The notes under the pieces: generated by a model
What the model was told of the DNA's origin: nothing
What the model saw: only the letters and a program-made list of their open reading frames with translations
The model's database searches: none
Made by a program: the position numbers and the translations under genes
DNA from: an uncultured Clostridia bacterium
GTDB lineage: Bacteria > Bacillota > Clostridia > Christensenellales > Borkfalkiaceae
DNA: 64,000 bases
Direction: 5' to 3'
Assembly (NCBI GenBank): GCA_944354125.1
Contig: CALVPT010000001.1
Coordinates: forward strand, 186,001 to 250,000
Shown: in pieces, positions 27,055 to 34,108 of the stretch
Position numbering within the stretch: position 1 is the stretch's first letter
How the letters are laid out: every line of letters begins with the position of its first letter

Positions 27055-27592
27055 TTATTCCTCCCGAAAGCTCCTCTGCCCTGGCGCAGGCGGAGGCTAT
27101 TTCCGCATTCAGACTGAGCGTAAGACGATTGTATTTGTCCTCCTCCCGCTCGCGGCGCTTTATGTTCTTGGGTATGCCGACAGCCAGAGTTATGACCGCC
27201 AGCACTCCGCAGATTATGCCGAATGCAAGATGCGTTGCCGAATACATAAACACTGGCACTAGCGTGCCTAAAAGCACAAAGACCGCCGTGATTATTGCAA
27301 TAAGCGAGCCGCATACCATCGACTTGAGATTCTTGTATCTTTCCGCCTTGGAGAGATTGTTTATCGCCATCTCCATATTGACCTGCAGGATCTGCAGCTC
27401 GTCCTTGTGCTCTATCCTGTGCGGCCTGTAAAAGGAGATATGTACGAGGTTGTCATATGTGCTGTCGGGCGTGCTCGCATACTGCACCCAACCGAATTTT
27501 TTATATCTGTCCCACAATTCCCACGCTTTGTCCGTCCTTACGGTGACGTCGAGCGTGTCCGTGGCATTGTAGTCTATAGTCTTACCGTTCAT
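27032..27592 (-). CDS. Uncharacterised membrane protein (DUF2812-like)
   Basis: A 186-residue protein of unknown function. It has a soluble N-terminal region with an aromatic-rich stretch (AWELWDRYKKFGWVQYAS, residues 22-39), a coiled or helical middle, two adjacent membrane segments (about residues 100-122 and 125-146) and a charged C-terminus rich in E and R. ATG 27592 follows AGAGG; the frame is open further upstream but without support. It overlaps cls, so a role linked to membrane lipids is possible but unproven. Confidence 0.7.
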   Translation of the reverse strand: MNGKTIDYNATDTLDVTVRTDKAWELWDRYKKFGWVQYASTPDSTYDNLVHISFYRPHRIEHKDELQILQVNMEMAINNLSKAERYKNLKSMVCGSLIAIITAVFVLLGTLVPVFMYSATHLAFGIICGVLAVITLAVGIPKNIKRREREEDKYNRLTLSLNAEIASACARAEELSGGINEEEISE

Positions 27593-27656
27593 CGGCACTA
27601 CCTCTGCATGCTTCCGCCGAACCAAGACAAGTCTTTCGGCGCGGCGTTTTTCTAAG

Positions 27657-27685
27657 ATTATAGCACAAGCCGCCGACATATTCAA
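27657..27685 (-). promoter_or_regulatory. Promoter of the cls operon
   Basis: TTGAAT (27680-27685), 17-bp spacer and TATAAT (27657-27662) on the minus strand. The roughly 60-base leader that follows can fold into a hairpin (CGCCGAA/TTCGGCG). Confidence 0.78.
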
Positions 27686-27701
27686 GGGAAAGAGTGAAAA
27701 T

Positions 27702-27729
27702 AAAAAAACAGCCCTTTGAGCTGTTTTTT
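27702..27729 (-). terminator. Terminator of the queuosine-transporter operon
   Basis: Stem AACAGC/GCTGTT extended by A-T pairs, loop CTCAAAGG on the minus strand, followed by seven Ts; about 20 bases after the SDR stop. Confidence 0.88.
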
Positions 27730-27749
27730 CAAAGGACTGCATAAAAGTT

Positions 27750-28397
27750 TTACCAGATGAAGTTAGCCTTGGCTATTTCGCCGTTGTCGATGAGTATGTC
27801 CTGCGCGGTCATGGACTTATTTATAACCGTAACGAAGTATGCCCATTCGGCAATTTCCCCGACCGTCGCCCATTTGGGAAGCAGCGTTTCCTCCATGATT
27901 TTTTCCCACATTTCAGGGTCGTTCATTACCCTGTCGTTGAGCGCGGTAACGACTCCCCCGGGCGAAAGACTGTTGGAAGTTGCGCCGTACTTTGCAACCC
28001 TGAGGGCAACGTTCTTCATGTAAGAAATCATTCCGCCCTTGCTGGCGGCGTATTCGGGAAATTCTGAGCCGTTGTGCGCGCTTGCCGACGCTATGAAGAG
28101 CACGCTCTTTATTGCGTCCTGCATGGCATACTTTTCAGTCACGCGTATTGCGCCCTTGAGATTTACTTCTATGTCGCGCCCCGAATCCTGCACGCCGGCA
28201 TTGTTGACTACAATCTCCGCGCCCGTAATTTCGGGAAGTTCCCCCGAGAATACGTCGCATACGAAATGAGTATACCTGGCGCTCTCTATAGAGGCGGCAC
28301 AGACGTCTATACCCAGGACATCGTGTCCCGCGGCGATGAATCTGAGGGCGATTGCCCTGCCTATTCCCTTGGAAGTTCCCGTAATTATGACTTTCAT
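27750..28397 (-). CDS. SDR family oxidoreductase in preQ1-controlled operon
   Basis: A 215-residue short-chain dehydrogenase/reductase: NAD(P) loop TGTSKGIGRAIA, VVNNAGVQD, catalytic Ser in FIASASAHNGS and EYAASKGG (YxxxK), then SPGGVVTAL. It is shorter than typical SDRs (240-260). The ATG at 28397 overlaps the stop of the upstream transporter gene (TAATG), so translation is coupled. The operon is controlled by a preQ1-I riboswitch, which suggests a link with queuosine metabolism or salvage, but no SDR of that kind is known to me; the substrate is open. Confidence 0.8.
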   Translation of the reverse strand: MKVIITGTSKGIGRAIALRFIAAGHDVLGIDVCAASIESARYTHFVCDVFSGELPEITGAEIVVNNAGVQDSGRDIEVNLKGAIRVTEKYAMQDAIKSVLFIASASAHNGSEFPEYAASKGGMISYMKNVALRVAKYGATSNSLSPGGVVTALNDRVMNDPEMWEKIMEETLLPKWATVGEIAEWAYFVTVINKSMTAQDILIDNGEIAKANFIW

Positions 28398-29152
28398 TAT
28401 GCGCTTTCCCTGTACCTGTTTACGAATGCGAAATATTCCTTGCCGACGTTTTCGCTCTTCCACTTTTTGCACGTCGCATAGCCGATATAGGAGAATACGA
28501 CTTCGCACAAGAGCTCGACCACCATGCCCGTAAGCGAGCAGGTGACGCACTGAAGGAGCGACCAACCGAAGAATACGTGGCTTACTACCAGAGCAAAGAC
28601 TATGTTGTCGACGAACTGACCGATTGCCGTGGAGACATACGACCTAAGGAAGTATGCCGCCTTGCCGTCGGGGTTACGCCTGAACGCCCTGCCTATGCCC
28701 CAGTTGGTGAAATTGTTGACAACCGCGGAGATTATAAAGGCAAGAGTACTGCCCAGAAGCACGTACCACGTGCCGCCGAATGTATTGTCAAGCGCGGTGT
28801 TTATTATATTTTCGCTGCCCTCGACATAGCTTTCGCCCCATATGCCGGGGATAAGGCTGCCGAGAAACATCAGAAGGCAGAATATAAGGTTTATGACTAT
28901 TGCGAGCACGGATATCTCGGTCGCAGCTTTAGGGCCGAAGTGCTTGGTTATCATATCCATTGTCAGAAATGCAAACCACGAAACAATTATGCCGCAGTCT
29001 AGCGCAAGCCAGTCTACGGGCAAGGTTATGCTCTTGTTTGCAAGCAGATTCATGGCAAATACGGACATGACGAAGAGCGCGGTAACGACTCCCGGAATGC
29101 TCCTTATGAGCAGCTTGAATTCATGCAGTTGGTCTTGGATTTTTTGCTTCAT
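28397..29152 (-). CDS. yhhQ: Queuosine precursor transporter (YhhQ/VUT family)
   Basis: The 251-residue protein has about six membrane segments with motifs of the COG1738/VUT family: an early Asn-rich segment FVMSVFAMNLLANK, acidic DCGIIVSWFAFLTMDMITKHFG, STLAFIISAVVNNFTNW and the late IGQFVDNIVFALVV (Q, D and N conserved). The family imports queuosine precursors such as preQ1 or queuine. ATG 29152 follows AGGAG at the right distance. The preQ1-I aptamer and terminator in its leader agree strongly with this role. Confidence 0.9.
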   Translation of the reverse strand: MKQKIQDQLHEFKLLIRSIPGVVTALFVMSVFAMNLLANKSITLPVDWLALDCGIIVSWFAFLTMDMITKHFGPKAATEISVLAIVINLIFCLLMFLGSLIPGIWGESYVEGSENIINTALDNTFGGTWYVLLGSTLAFIISAVVNNFTNWGIGRAFRRNPDGKAAYFLRSYVSTAIGQFVDNIVFALVVSHVFFGWSLLQCVTCSLTGMVVELLCEVVFSYIGYATCKKWKSENVGKEYFAFVNRYRESA

Positions 29153-29195
29153 ATGTCTCCTGTGCCGTGCTCCACCCGAAAAATTTTCCGACAAC

Positions 29196-29220
29196 AAAAA
29201 AAAGAGCGCAATATGCGCCC
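29196..29220 (-). terminator. Riboswitch expression-platform terminator
   Basis: Minus strand GGGCGCA, loop TAT, TGCGCTC, then eight Ts, located between the aptamer and the transporter start. Its 5' G residues belong to AAAGAGGATGG, which can instead pair with CCATCC(TG)TCTTT of the aptamer, forming an antiterminator. Confidence 0.88.
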
Positions 29221-29229
29221 ATCCTCTTT

Positions 29230-29282
29230 CCATAGTTTTGTTTAAAGACAGGATGGTCACGAACTGTCTCCGCCTTGGCGGT
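29230..29282 (-). promoter_or_regulatory. preQ1-I riboswitch
   Basis: On the minus strand, P1 is AGACAG/CTGTCT (29264-29269 and 29246-29251), the 12-base loop is TTCGTGACCATC and the A-rich tail is TTAAACAAAACTATGG (29230-29245). CCAT of the loop pairs with ATGG of the tail to give the P2 pseudoknot. Loop and tail closely follow the known Thermoanaerobacter and Bacillus preQ1-I aptamers. A small hairpin CCGCC/GGCGG (29271-29282) precedes it. Ligand binding should favour the downstream terminator and switch the transporter off. Confidence 0.85.
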
Positions 29283-29290
29283 TTTGTAAA

Positions 29291-29319
29291 ATTCTATTAC
29301 ACGGATTTAATTTTGTCAA
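29291..29319 (-). promoter_or_regulatory. Promoter of the preQ1-controlled operon
   Basis: Perfect -35 TTGACA (29314-29319), 17-bp spacer and -10 TAGAAT (29291-29296), positioned so that transcription starts just before the riboswitch. Confidence 0.88.
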
Positions 29320-29393
29320 GCATTTACGTCAGCCGATTATAAATAATTGCCCAGACAGTCCGTTATCTTAAATTTTTGTACGAAACGCAATGC

Positions 29394-29425
29394 AAAAAAT
29401 TGGCACCCTGCCTTAGCAGAGTGCC
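29394..29425 (-). terminator. Glycosyltransferase gene terminator
   Basis: On the minus strand GGCACTCTGC/GCAGGGTGCC (one G-U pair) with loop TAAG is followed by ATTTTTTG, 20 bases after the stop. Confidence 0.88.
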
Positions 29426-29445
29426 GTATGTATTGCAATAAATTA

Positions 29446-30765
29446 TCAGCTTGCCGCTTCGATTTGTTCTTCTTCCTCGTCTTCGGACTTATCCTGACTT
29501 TCGCCGTGAGGAATTACCTTCCATTCAACCTTCTTTTTGAAGAGCGCCAACACGTCGAGCAGCACGTTTAAAAGCAGGAAGAACGGCCAGAGCAAGAGAG
29601 CCGCCACCATAGTCCAGAACTTCACCTTGGGTATGCGTCTTCTTTCTAAAATGACCAGAAGAAGTCCGACTATGAAGGTTGAAAGATATGAAATGCCGAA
29701 TCCGACAGCGGCAATTATGCCGTAATATGTCCAAACGAGTGCGGCATCATGACCGAACAGCGGGCTCAATGCAACGAAAATAAGCTGCAATATGCCGATG
29801 GATACGCCTATGACTCCCAGCGGCAGGATGGACGCGGATATGTCGTATACCGAAAACTTGTTGTCGTGCGCACCCTTCTTCTTCGACCTGAACAGACTGC
29901 CCATAAGCTTTTTAAAGCGAGTGAAGAAGACAATCATATGTCCCCTCGCCCAGCGGAAACGCTGGCGGAGCATTATCTTTATGGTGGTAGGCTGTTCGTC
30001 ATAGAACTGAGCGTCGTCGCAATAGATGACCTTAGCGCCTTCTGCTATCTGGTCGGCGGTAAATTCCCAGTCCTCGGTCAGAGTGACATATTCCCAGCCG
30101 TTTTTAATGGTCTCCGAATTGAACAGGTAGCCCGTACCAGATACCCTCGTCGAGCAACCGCAGACCGTCCTGCCCCTCGACTCATACCTGCATGAGGAGA
30201 GAAAGAAAATGCCGTAAAGACAGGAAATATAGTTGCTGCCGAAGTTCTTGGAATTGCGGTAAGAGGTTATAACCTGCTTGCCGCCTGTAGCTACGAACGC
30301 ATCGTTCATCTTCGAGATATAGTCGGGAGTGAGCACGTTGTCTGCATTTATGACGAAAAAGCCGTCATACTTGTCCCAACCGTAATCTTCGTTTATCCTG
30401 TCGACAAGATACTTGTAGGCATAGCCTACCGTTCTCTCCTCGGGATTGTTGTATTCGTATACCGTAGCACCCTTTTTGCGCGCTATCTTTGCCGTGTCGT
30501 CCGTACAGTTGTGCGCTACTACAAAGACCTGAATCTTATCCTTAGGGTAATCATTGGAATATATGCTGTCAAGAAGTCCGCCTATAACCCCTGCCTCGTT
30601 TCTGGCACCGATAATGATGCCATACCTGAGTTTCTTATCCGTTTCAGGATAGGTCTTCTTCTTGAAAATACCTATCAGCATAAAAACCGCATAGTGTATC
30701 AGCATCAGCGCAAATACGCACCATATCGCCGAAAACACGATGGTGACGATCTCTATGTATCCCAT
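29446..30765 (-). CDS. Processive family 2 glycosyltransferase
   Basis: The 439-residue membrane protein has an N-terminal segment (about residues 8-34), a GT-A domain with IIGARNEAGVIGGLL, VINADNVLTPDY (DxD-type site), LTEDWEF (catalytic TED) and QRFRWARGH (Q-x-x-R-W), then three or four C-terminal membrane segments (about 305-410) and an acidic tail. This motif set is that of processive enzymes such as cellulose, hyaluronan or poly-GlcNAc synthases. The product is unknown. It has its own consensus promoter and terminator and directly follows the glucanase region. Confidence 0.88.
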   Translation of the reverse strand: MGYIEIVTIVFSAIWCVFALMLIHYAVFMLIGIFKKKTYPETDKKLRYGIIIGARNEAGVIGGLLDSIYSNDYPKDKIQVFVVAHNCTDDTAKIARKKGATVYEYNNPEERTVGYAYKYLVDRINEDYGWDKYDGFFVINADNVLTPDYISKMNDAFVATGGKQVITSYRNSKNFGSNYISCLYGIFFLSSCRYESRGRTVCGCSTRVSGTGYLFNSETIKNGWEYVTLTEDWEFTADQIAEGAKVIYCDDAQFYDEQPTTIKIMLRQRFRWARGHMIVFFTRFKKLMGSLFRSKKKGAHDNKFSVYDISASILPLGVIGVSIGILQLIFVALSPLFGHDAALVWTYYGIIAAVGFGISYLSTFIVGLLLVILERRRIPKVKFWTMVAALLLWPFFLLLNVLLDVLALFKKKVEWKVIPHGESQDKSEDEEEEQIEAAS

Positions 30766-30805
30766 ACCCTCTCCTCAAAAGTCTCTGTAAAAGACTACCT
30801 ATGCT

Positions 30806-30834
30806 ATTATAACACACATATTCCGTCATGTCAA
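30806..30834 (-). promoter_or_regulatory. Glycosyltransferase promoter
   Basis: TTGACA (30829-30834), 17-bp spacer and TATAAT (30806-30811) on the minus strand: a full consensus promoter. Confidence 0.9.
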
Positions 30835-30905
30835 TGTCGAATGGCTATCGAAAATATACAATCTGTGTTCAAATTATACACGAATATGCCCTGGAGGGCA
30901 AAATT

Positions 30906-30931
30906 AAAGCGGACCTTTTAAAGTCCGCTTT
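30906..30931 (-). terminator. Terminator of the GH3 gene
   Basis: Stem AAAGCGGAC/GTCCGCTTT (9 bp) with an 8-base loop, 12 bases after the GH3 stop on the minus strand; tail AATTTTG. Confidence 0.65.
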
Positions 30932-30943
30932 AAATGTCGTTTA

Positions 30944-33900
30944 TTATTCTTCGCCGTTATTCTTCTTTATTTCAAGGTTACGCTTTACCTTCTTTACTAT
31001 GAAGAACGCAAGCACGCACACGCCTGCTGCGGCGAGGATATCCCACGCAATGACTATGAACTTATAATATGCAAAGCCGTTTACATATTCCACGCCGTGA
31101 ACGAATCCGTTCATGCCAGAGGAGTGAACTACGGTGTAGAGTATGCGGTGAGCCGCCTCGCGCGCATAGCCCTGATCCTCCGCGTTGTCATCGAGCGAAT
31201 ATCCGAAGAGCATATTTCCTGCAAGTCCTACCGTCTTGAGCTTAGCATCACCGCCTGCCGCAAGGCACTGGTCTGTGAACATATAGCTGGCGACTTCGTA
31301 GTCCGTAAGGACGAAGGCGTTGCTGCCCCACTCGTTGCGGAGAATTTCGGTAAGGAGATTATAGTTACCGCCCGCCCACGTGGGTCCTATGCGGTTGAAC
31401 GAGGACATTATGCCCGTAGCCGCAGGGACTACCGTCTTCTTTGCAGTATAGCCCGTGATGTTTCCGTTTTCGTCCCTTATCGCTTCGTTATACGTAATCT
31501 CGACAGTGTTGTCCTCGATTACCATCTGGAAGGGCTTGAGATATATTTCGCGTATTGCCTGTTCGCCTGCCCACGTAACCAGTCCGAGATGGTCGCGGTG
31601 GGTTTCCTGGTCGTTGAGCGCAAAGTGCTTGAGGAAGGCATACATGCCCTTGGTTGCCGCGCCGTTTACGGCCTGATATCCGAATACGCCGCTGAGATAG
31701 GAATCTTCGGAGTAGTACTCGAAGTTACGGCCTGCAAAGGGCGTTCTGTGAATGTTTACAGCAGGACCGTACCAGCCCTGTACTCCGCCGTAAAGACCGT
31801 CTTCGCCCATACCCTCGCCCATTTCGTATGCAAGGTCAGCGTTCCACGTGCTGGCAAGCATATATTCGCTGGGCCACGTCATAGACTTGAGAGTCTCTTC
31901 CTCATTTATGGGAACCGAGCCGTGACCTACGACGAGGTTAAGTCCCGCAGGGCCGTCAAGGTCGGTTACCTTGGGCTTATTTATCGACTTGGCTTCGGGC
32001 GAGCAATAGCCGCATTCGTCCACGAGGAGAGCAAGCTCCTTGAGCGTTATCTGGTTGAGCACGTCGTCCCATTTCTTGTCGTCGTAGTCAAGTCCCCTCA
32101 TGTCGATAAGGTCATATTCGCCGTCCTGACCGAATTCATAAGTCTGAGGAACGGTGCCTTCGGCAGGGTTGCGCGAATCGTGTGAATCGAGCTGCGTCTT
32201 GAGTTCGGCGGAAAGGTCGTGCGACCACTGCTTTCCGCCTATCTCGGCGCCGCTGTCTACGTCAGACGCAGTACCGTAGCGGAGCGCGTTGTTGTCCATC
32301 TTGCTCCAGTCCTTACGGGAAAGATATGTCGTATCGGTCAGAGCCGCATAGTCAAACCTGTTGGTTATCTTCTCGCCGTCGGCACCCGTCGAATATGTAG
32401 TGCTGTCGAGCGTTGCCTGCGAATAGGTGCCTACGAATTGAGCATCGCCTGCATTCTCTTCTGCGCTGAGACCGCCAGCCGCCGTGAGCTTTTCAGCCTC
32501 TGCTCCCTTTGCCGCAAGTATATTGTTGAGCGCCTTATGCGCATCGGTTGCGGCGGTTATGTAGTATTCGCCGGCATCGAGAATATAGGTCTTTGCACCC
32601 TTTGCATCGTAGGAGATGAAGTCTTCGAGATTTATCTCAAAACTTACCTCCTCGGTTGCGCCCTTTTCGATATAGTTGGTCTTATAGAAACCGACGAGCG
32701 ACACGGACGCCTTTTCAACGTCGTTGAGCTTATTATAGGGCGACTGTACGTAAACCTGAACGACTTCCTTGCCGCGGCGTTCGCCCGAGTTTCTGACCTT
32801 GAGCGAAATTGTTATGTTTCCGTCCGCATCCGGCGCGGAAACGCTGTAGTCCGACCATTCGAAGGTCGTATACGAAAGGCCGTAGCCGAATGGATACTGA
32901 ACGGTTTCAGAATAGCTGTATGTGCCTGCGTTGTTCTGACCGAGGACGACGTCTTCATATCTCGTCTCGTAATACTTATAGCCTACATATATGCCCTCGG
33001 CATAGTTTACATAGTAGTAACCCGAGTTCTTGCCGTTGTAGATATATGCATAGTCGCCCATATTCTGCATTGCAGGCGAGGAGAAGCTGTCATATGCCAC
33101 GGTATCGACGAGATGTCCTGAAGCAGAAATCTCGTTGCCGTCCTTGTCGTATCCCGTAAGCATATATCCGAGACCGTACGTGCCCGTTCTGCCTGCGCCG
33201 GGGAAGTTGATTACGGCGGATATGTTTTCATAGTTCTCTATCCAGCCGAGCTCCATTACGTTATTGGCATTGACGAGAATTATGACATCGTCGAACTTCC
33301 TGTTGAGGTAGTCGATTATCTCAAGTTCGGTCTTGTCGGGCTCGAGGTAGTGCTGACCTGCCTCGCCGCCGTATGCCGCCATATCCCTTGCAAGGTCTGC
33401 GCCTTCGCCGCCCGTACGAGAGAGAACGAACACTGCGACAGTGCCGTTGAATGTATCTTCAAGTCCGGGCTCGGAGGTAATCTTGCTTAAGGGGCATTCA
33501 TTGATAGACCAGTCGAGCGATGCGCCGTAATTTATCGAGCCGCCGCCGCGCTTATAGCCCGAACCGTTGCCGCTCTTATAGAAGTTCCAGAGCGTTTCGT
33601 TGACCCTGAGTCCTGCAGCTTCAAGTCCCGTCTTGAGGTCGGAGGTAAGTTCAAAGCTGCCCGAACCAGAGCCGGAACCACCGCTGACGAGGTCGACTGA
33701 CGAATGGCTGAAAAGGCTGAGTTTTGTATTCTTTGCAAGCGGTAGAATGCCGTTGTTTTCAAGGAGAGTTGCGCCCTCCATTGCCATTTCGGCAACGAGG
33801 TTCTCCTCATACTCATACAGGTCTTCAGCGCTGTCGAACGCACTCTTGTAGTACTGAGTATCTGCGCCCTTCGTGTCTCCCTTGAGGCTGTCATCCATCT

Positions 33901-34027
33901 TTCCGAGCGCCTGTTCGAATATGTTGTCGAACTTTCCGAGCGCAAGGAAGTTGAGGAAGAACGTGACAACGAAGATGACTGCAATGGCTATGGACATTAT
34001 GATTATGCCTAGTTTCTTTGTCTTCAT
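30944..34027 (-). CDS. Glycoside hydrolase family 3, domain-permuted, membrane-anchored
   Basis: This 1027-residue GH3 protein probably releases terminal glucose from beta-glucan fragments. The domains run in reverse of the usual order: the GH3 C-terminal-type domain comes first (about residues 80-400; ATLLENNGILPLA, SRTGGEGADLA, FPFGYGLSY-like QYPFGYGLSYTTF), then an Fn3-like domain (about 415-500), a Ser/Ala/Thr-rich region, then the catalytic barrel (about 650-960; TDLDGPAGLN, TWPSEYMLASTW, KHFALNDQE, VLTDYEV with candidate nucleophile D909). Membrane segments lie at residues 6-30 and about 989-1011, so both ends are anchored and the enzyme faces outwards. It is third in a GH16-GH16-GH3 row. 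Confidence 0.9.
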   Translation of the reverse strand: MKTKKLGIIIMSIAIAVIFVVTFFLNFLALGKFDNIFEQALGKMDDSLKGDTKGADTQYYKSAFDSAEDLYEYEENLVAEMAMEGATLLENNGILPLAKNTKLSLFSHSSVDLVSGGSGSGSGSFELTSDLKTGLEAAGLRVNETLWNFYKSGNGSGYKRGGGSINYGASLDWSINECPLSKITSEPGLEDTFNGTVAVFVLSRTGGEGADLARDMAAYGGEAGQHYLEPDKTELEIIDYLNRKFDDVIILVNANNVMELGWIENYENISAVINFPGAGRTGTYGLGYMLTGYDKDGNEISASGHLVDTVAYDSFSSPAMQNMGDYAYIYNGKNSGYYYVNYAEGIYVGYKYYETRYEDVVLGQNNAGTYSYSETVQYPFGYGLSYTTFEWSDYSVSAPDADGNITISLKVRNSGERRGKEVVQVYVQSPYNKLNDVEKASVSLVGFYKTNYIEKGATEEVSFEINLEDFISYDAKGAKTYILDAGEYYITAATDAHKALNNILAAKGAEAEKLTAAGGLSAEENAGDAQFVGTYSQATLDSTTYSTGADGEKITNRFDYAALTDTTYLSRKDWSKMDNNALRYGTASDVDSGAEIGGKQWSHDLSAELKTQLDSHDSRNPAEGTVPQTYEFGQDGEYDLIDMRGLDYDDKKWDDVLNQITLKELALLVDECGYCSPEAKSINKPKVTDLDGPAGLNLVVGHGSVPINEEETLKSMTWPSEYMLASTWNADLAYEMGEGMGEDGLYGGVQGWYGPAVNIHRTPFAGRNFEYYSEDSYLSGVFGYQAVNGAATKGMYAFLKHFALNDQETHRDHLGLVTWAGEQAIREIYLKPFQMVIEDNTVEITYNEAIRDENGNITGYTAKKTVVPAATGIMSSFNRIGPTWAGGNYNLLTEILRNEWGSNAFVLTDYEVASYMFTDQCLAAGGDAKLKTVGLAGNMLFGYSLDDNAEDQGYAREAAHRILYTVVHSSGMNGFVHGVEYVNGFAYYKFIVIAWDILAAAGVCVLAFFIVKKVKRNLEIKKNNGEE

Positions 34028-34073
34028 CTTTTAATTCCTTATGTCAGATTTTTTTATTTTAAGGTTATTTTGC

Positions 34074-34096
34074 GGCGGCGCGTGCACTCCGCCGCC
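34074..34096 (-). terminator. Hairpin between GH16 and GH3 genes
   Basis: Stem GGCGGCG/CGCCGCC with a 9-base loop, 12 bases after the GH16 stop on the minus strand. The tail GCAAAATAACC lacks a U-tract, so it may stabilise or attenuate rather than end the transcript. Confidence 0.4.
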
Positions 34097-34108
34097 ATTT
34101 AATTTTTA

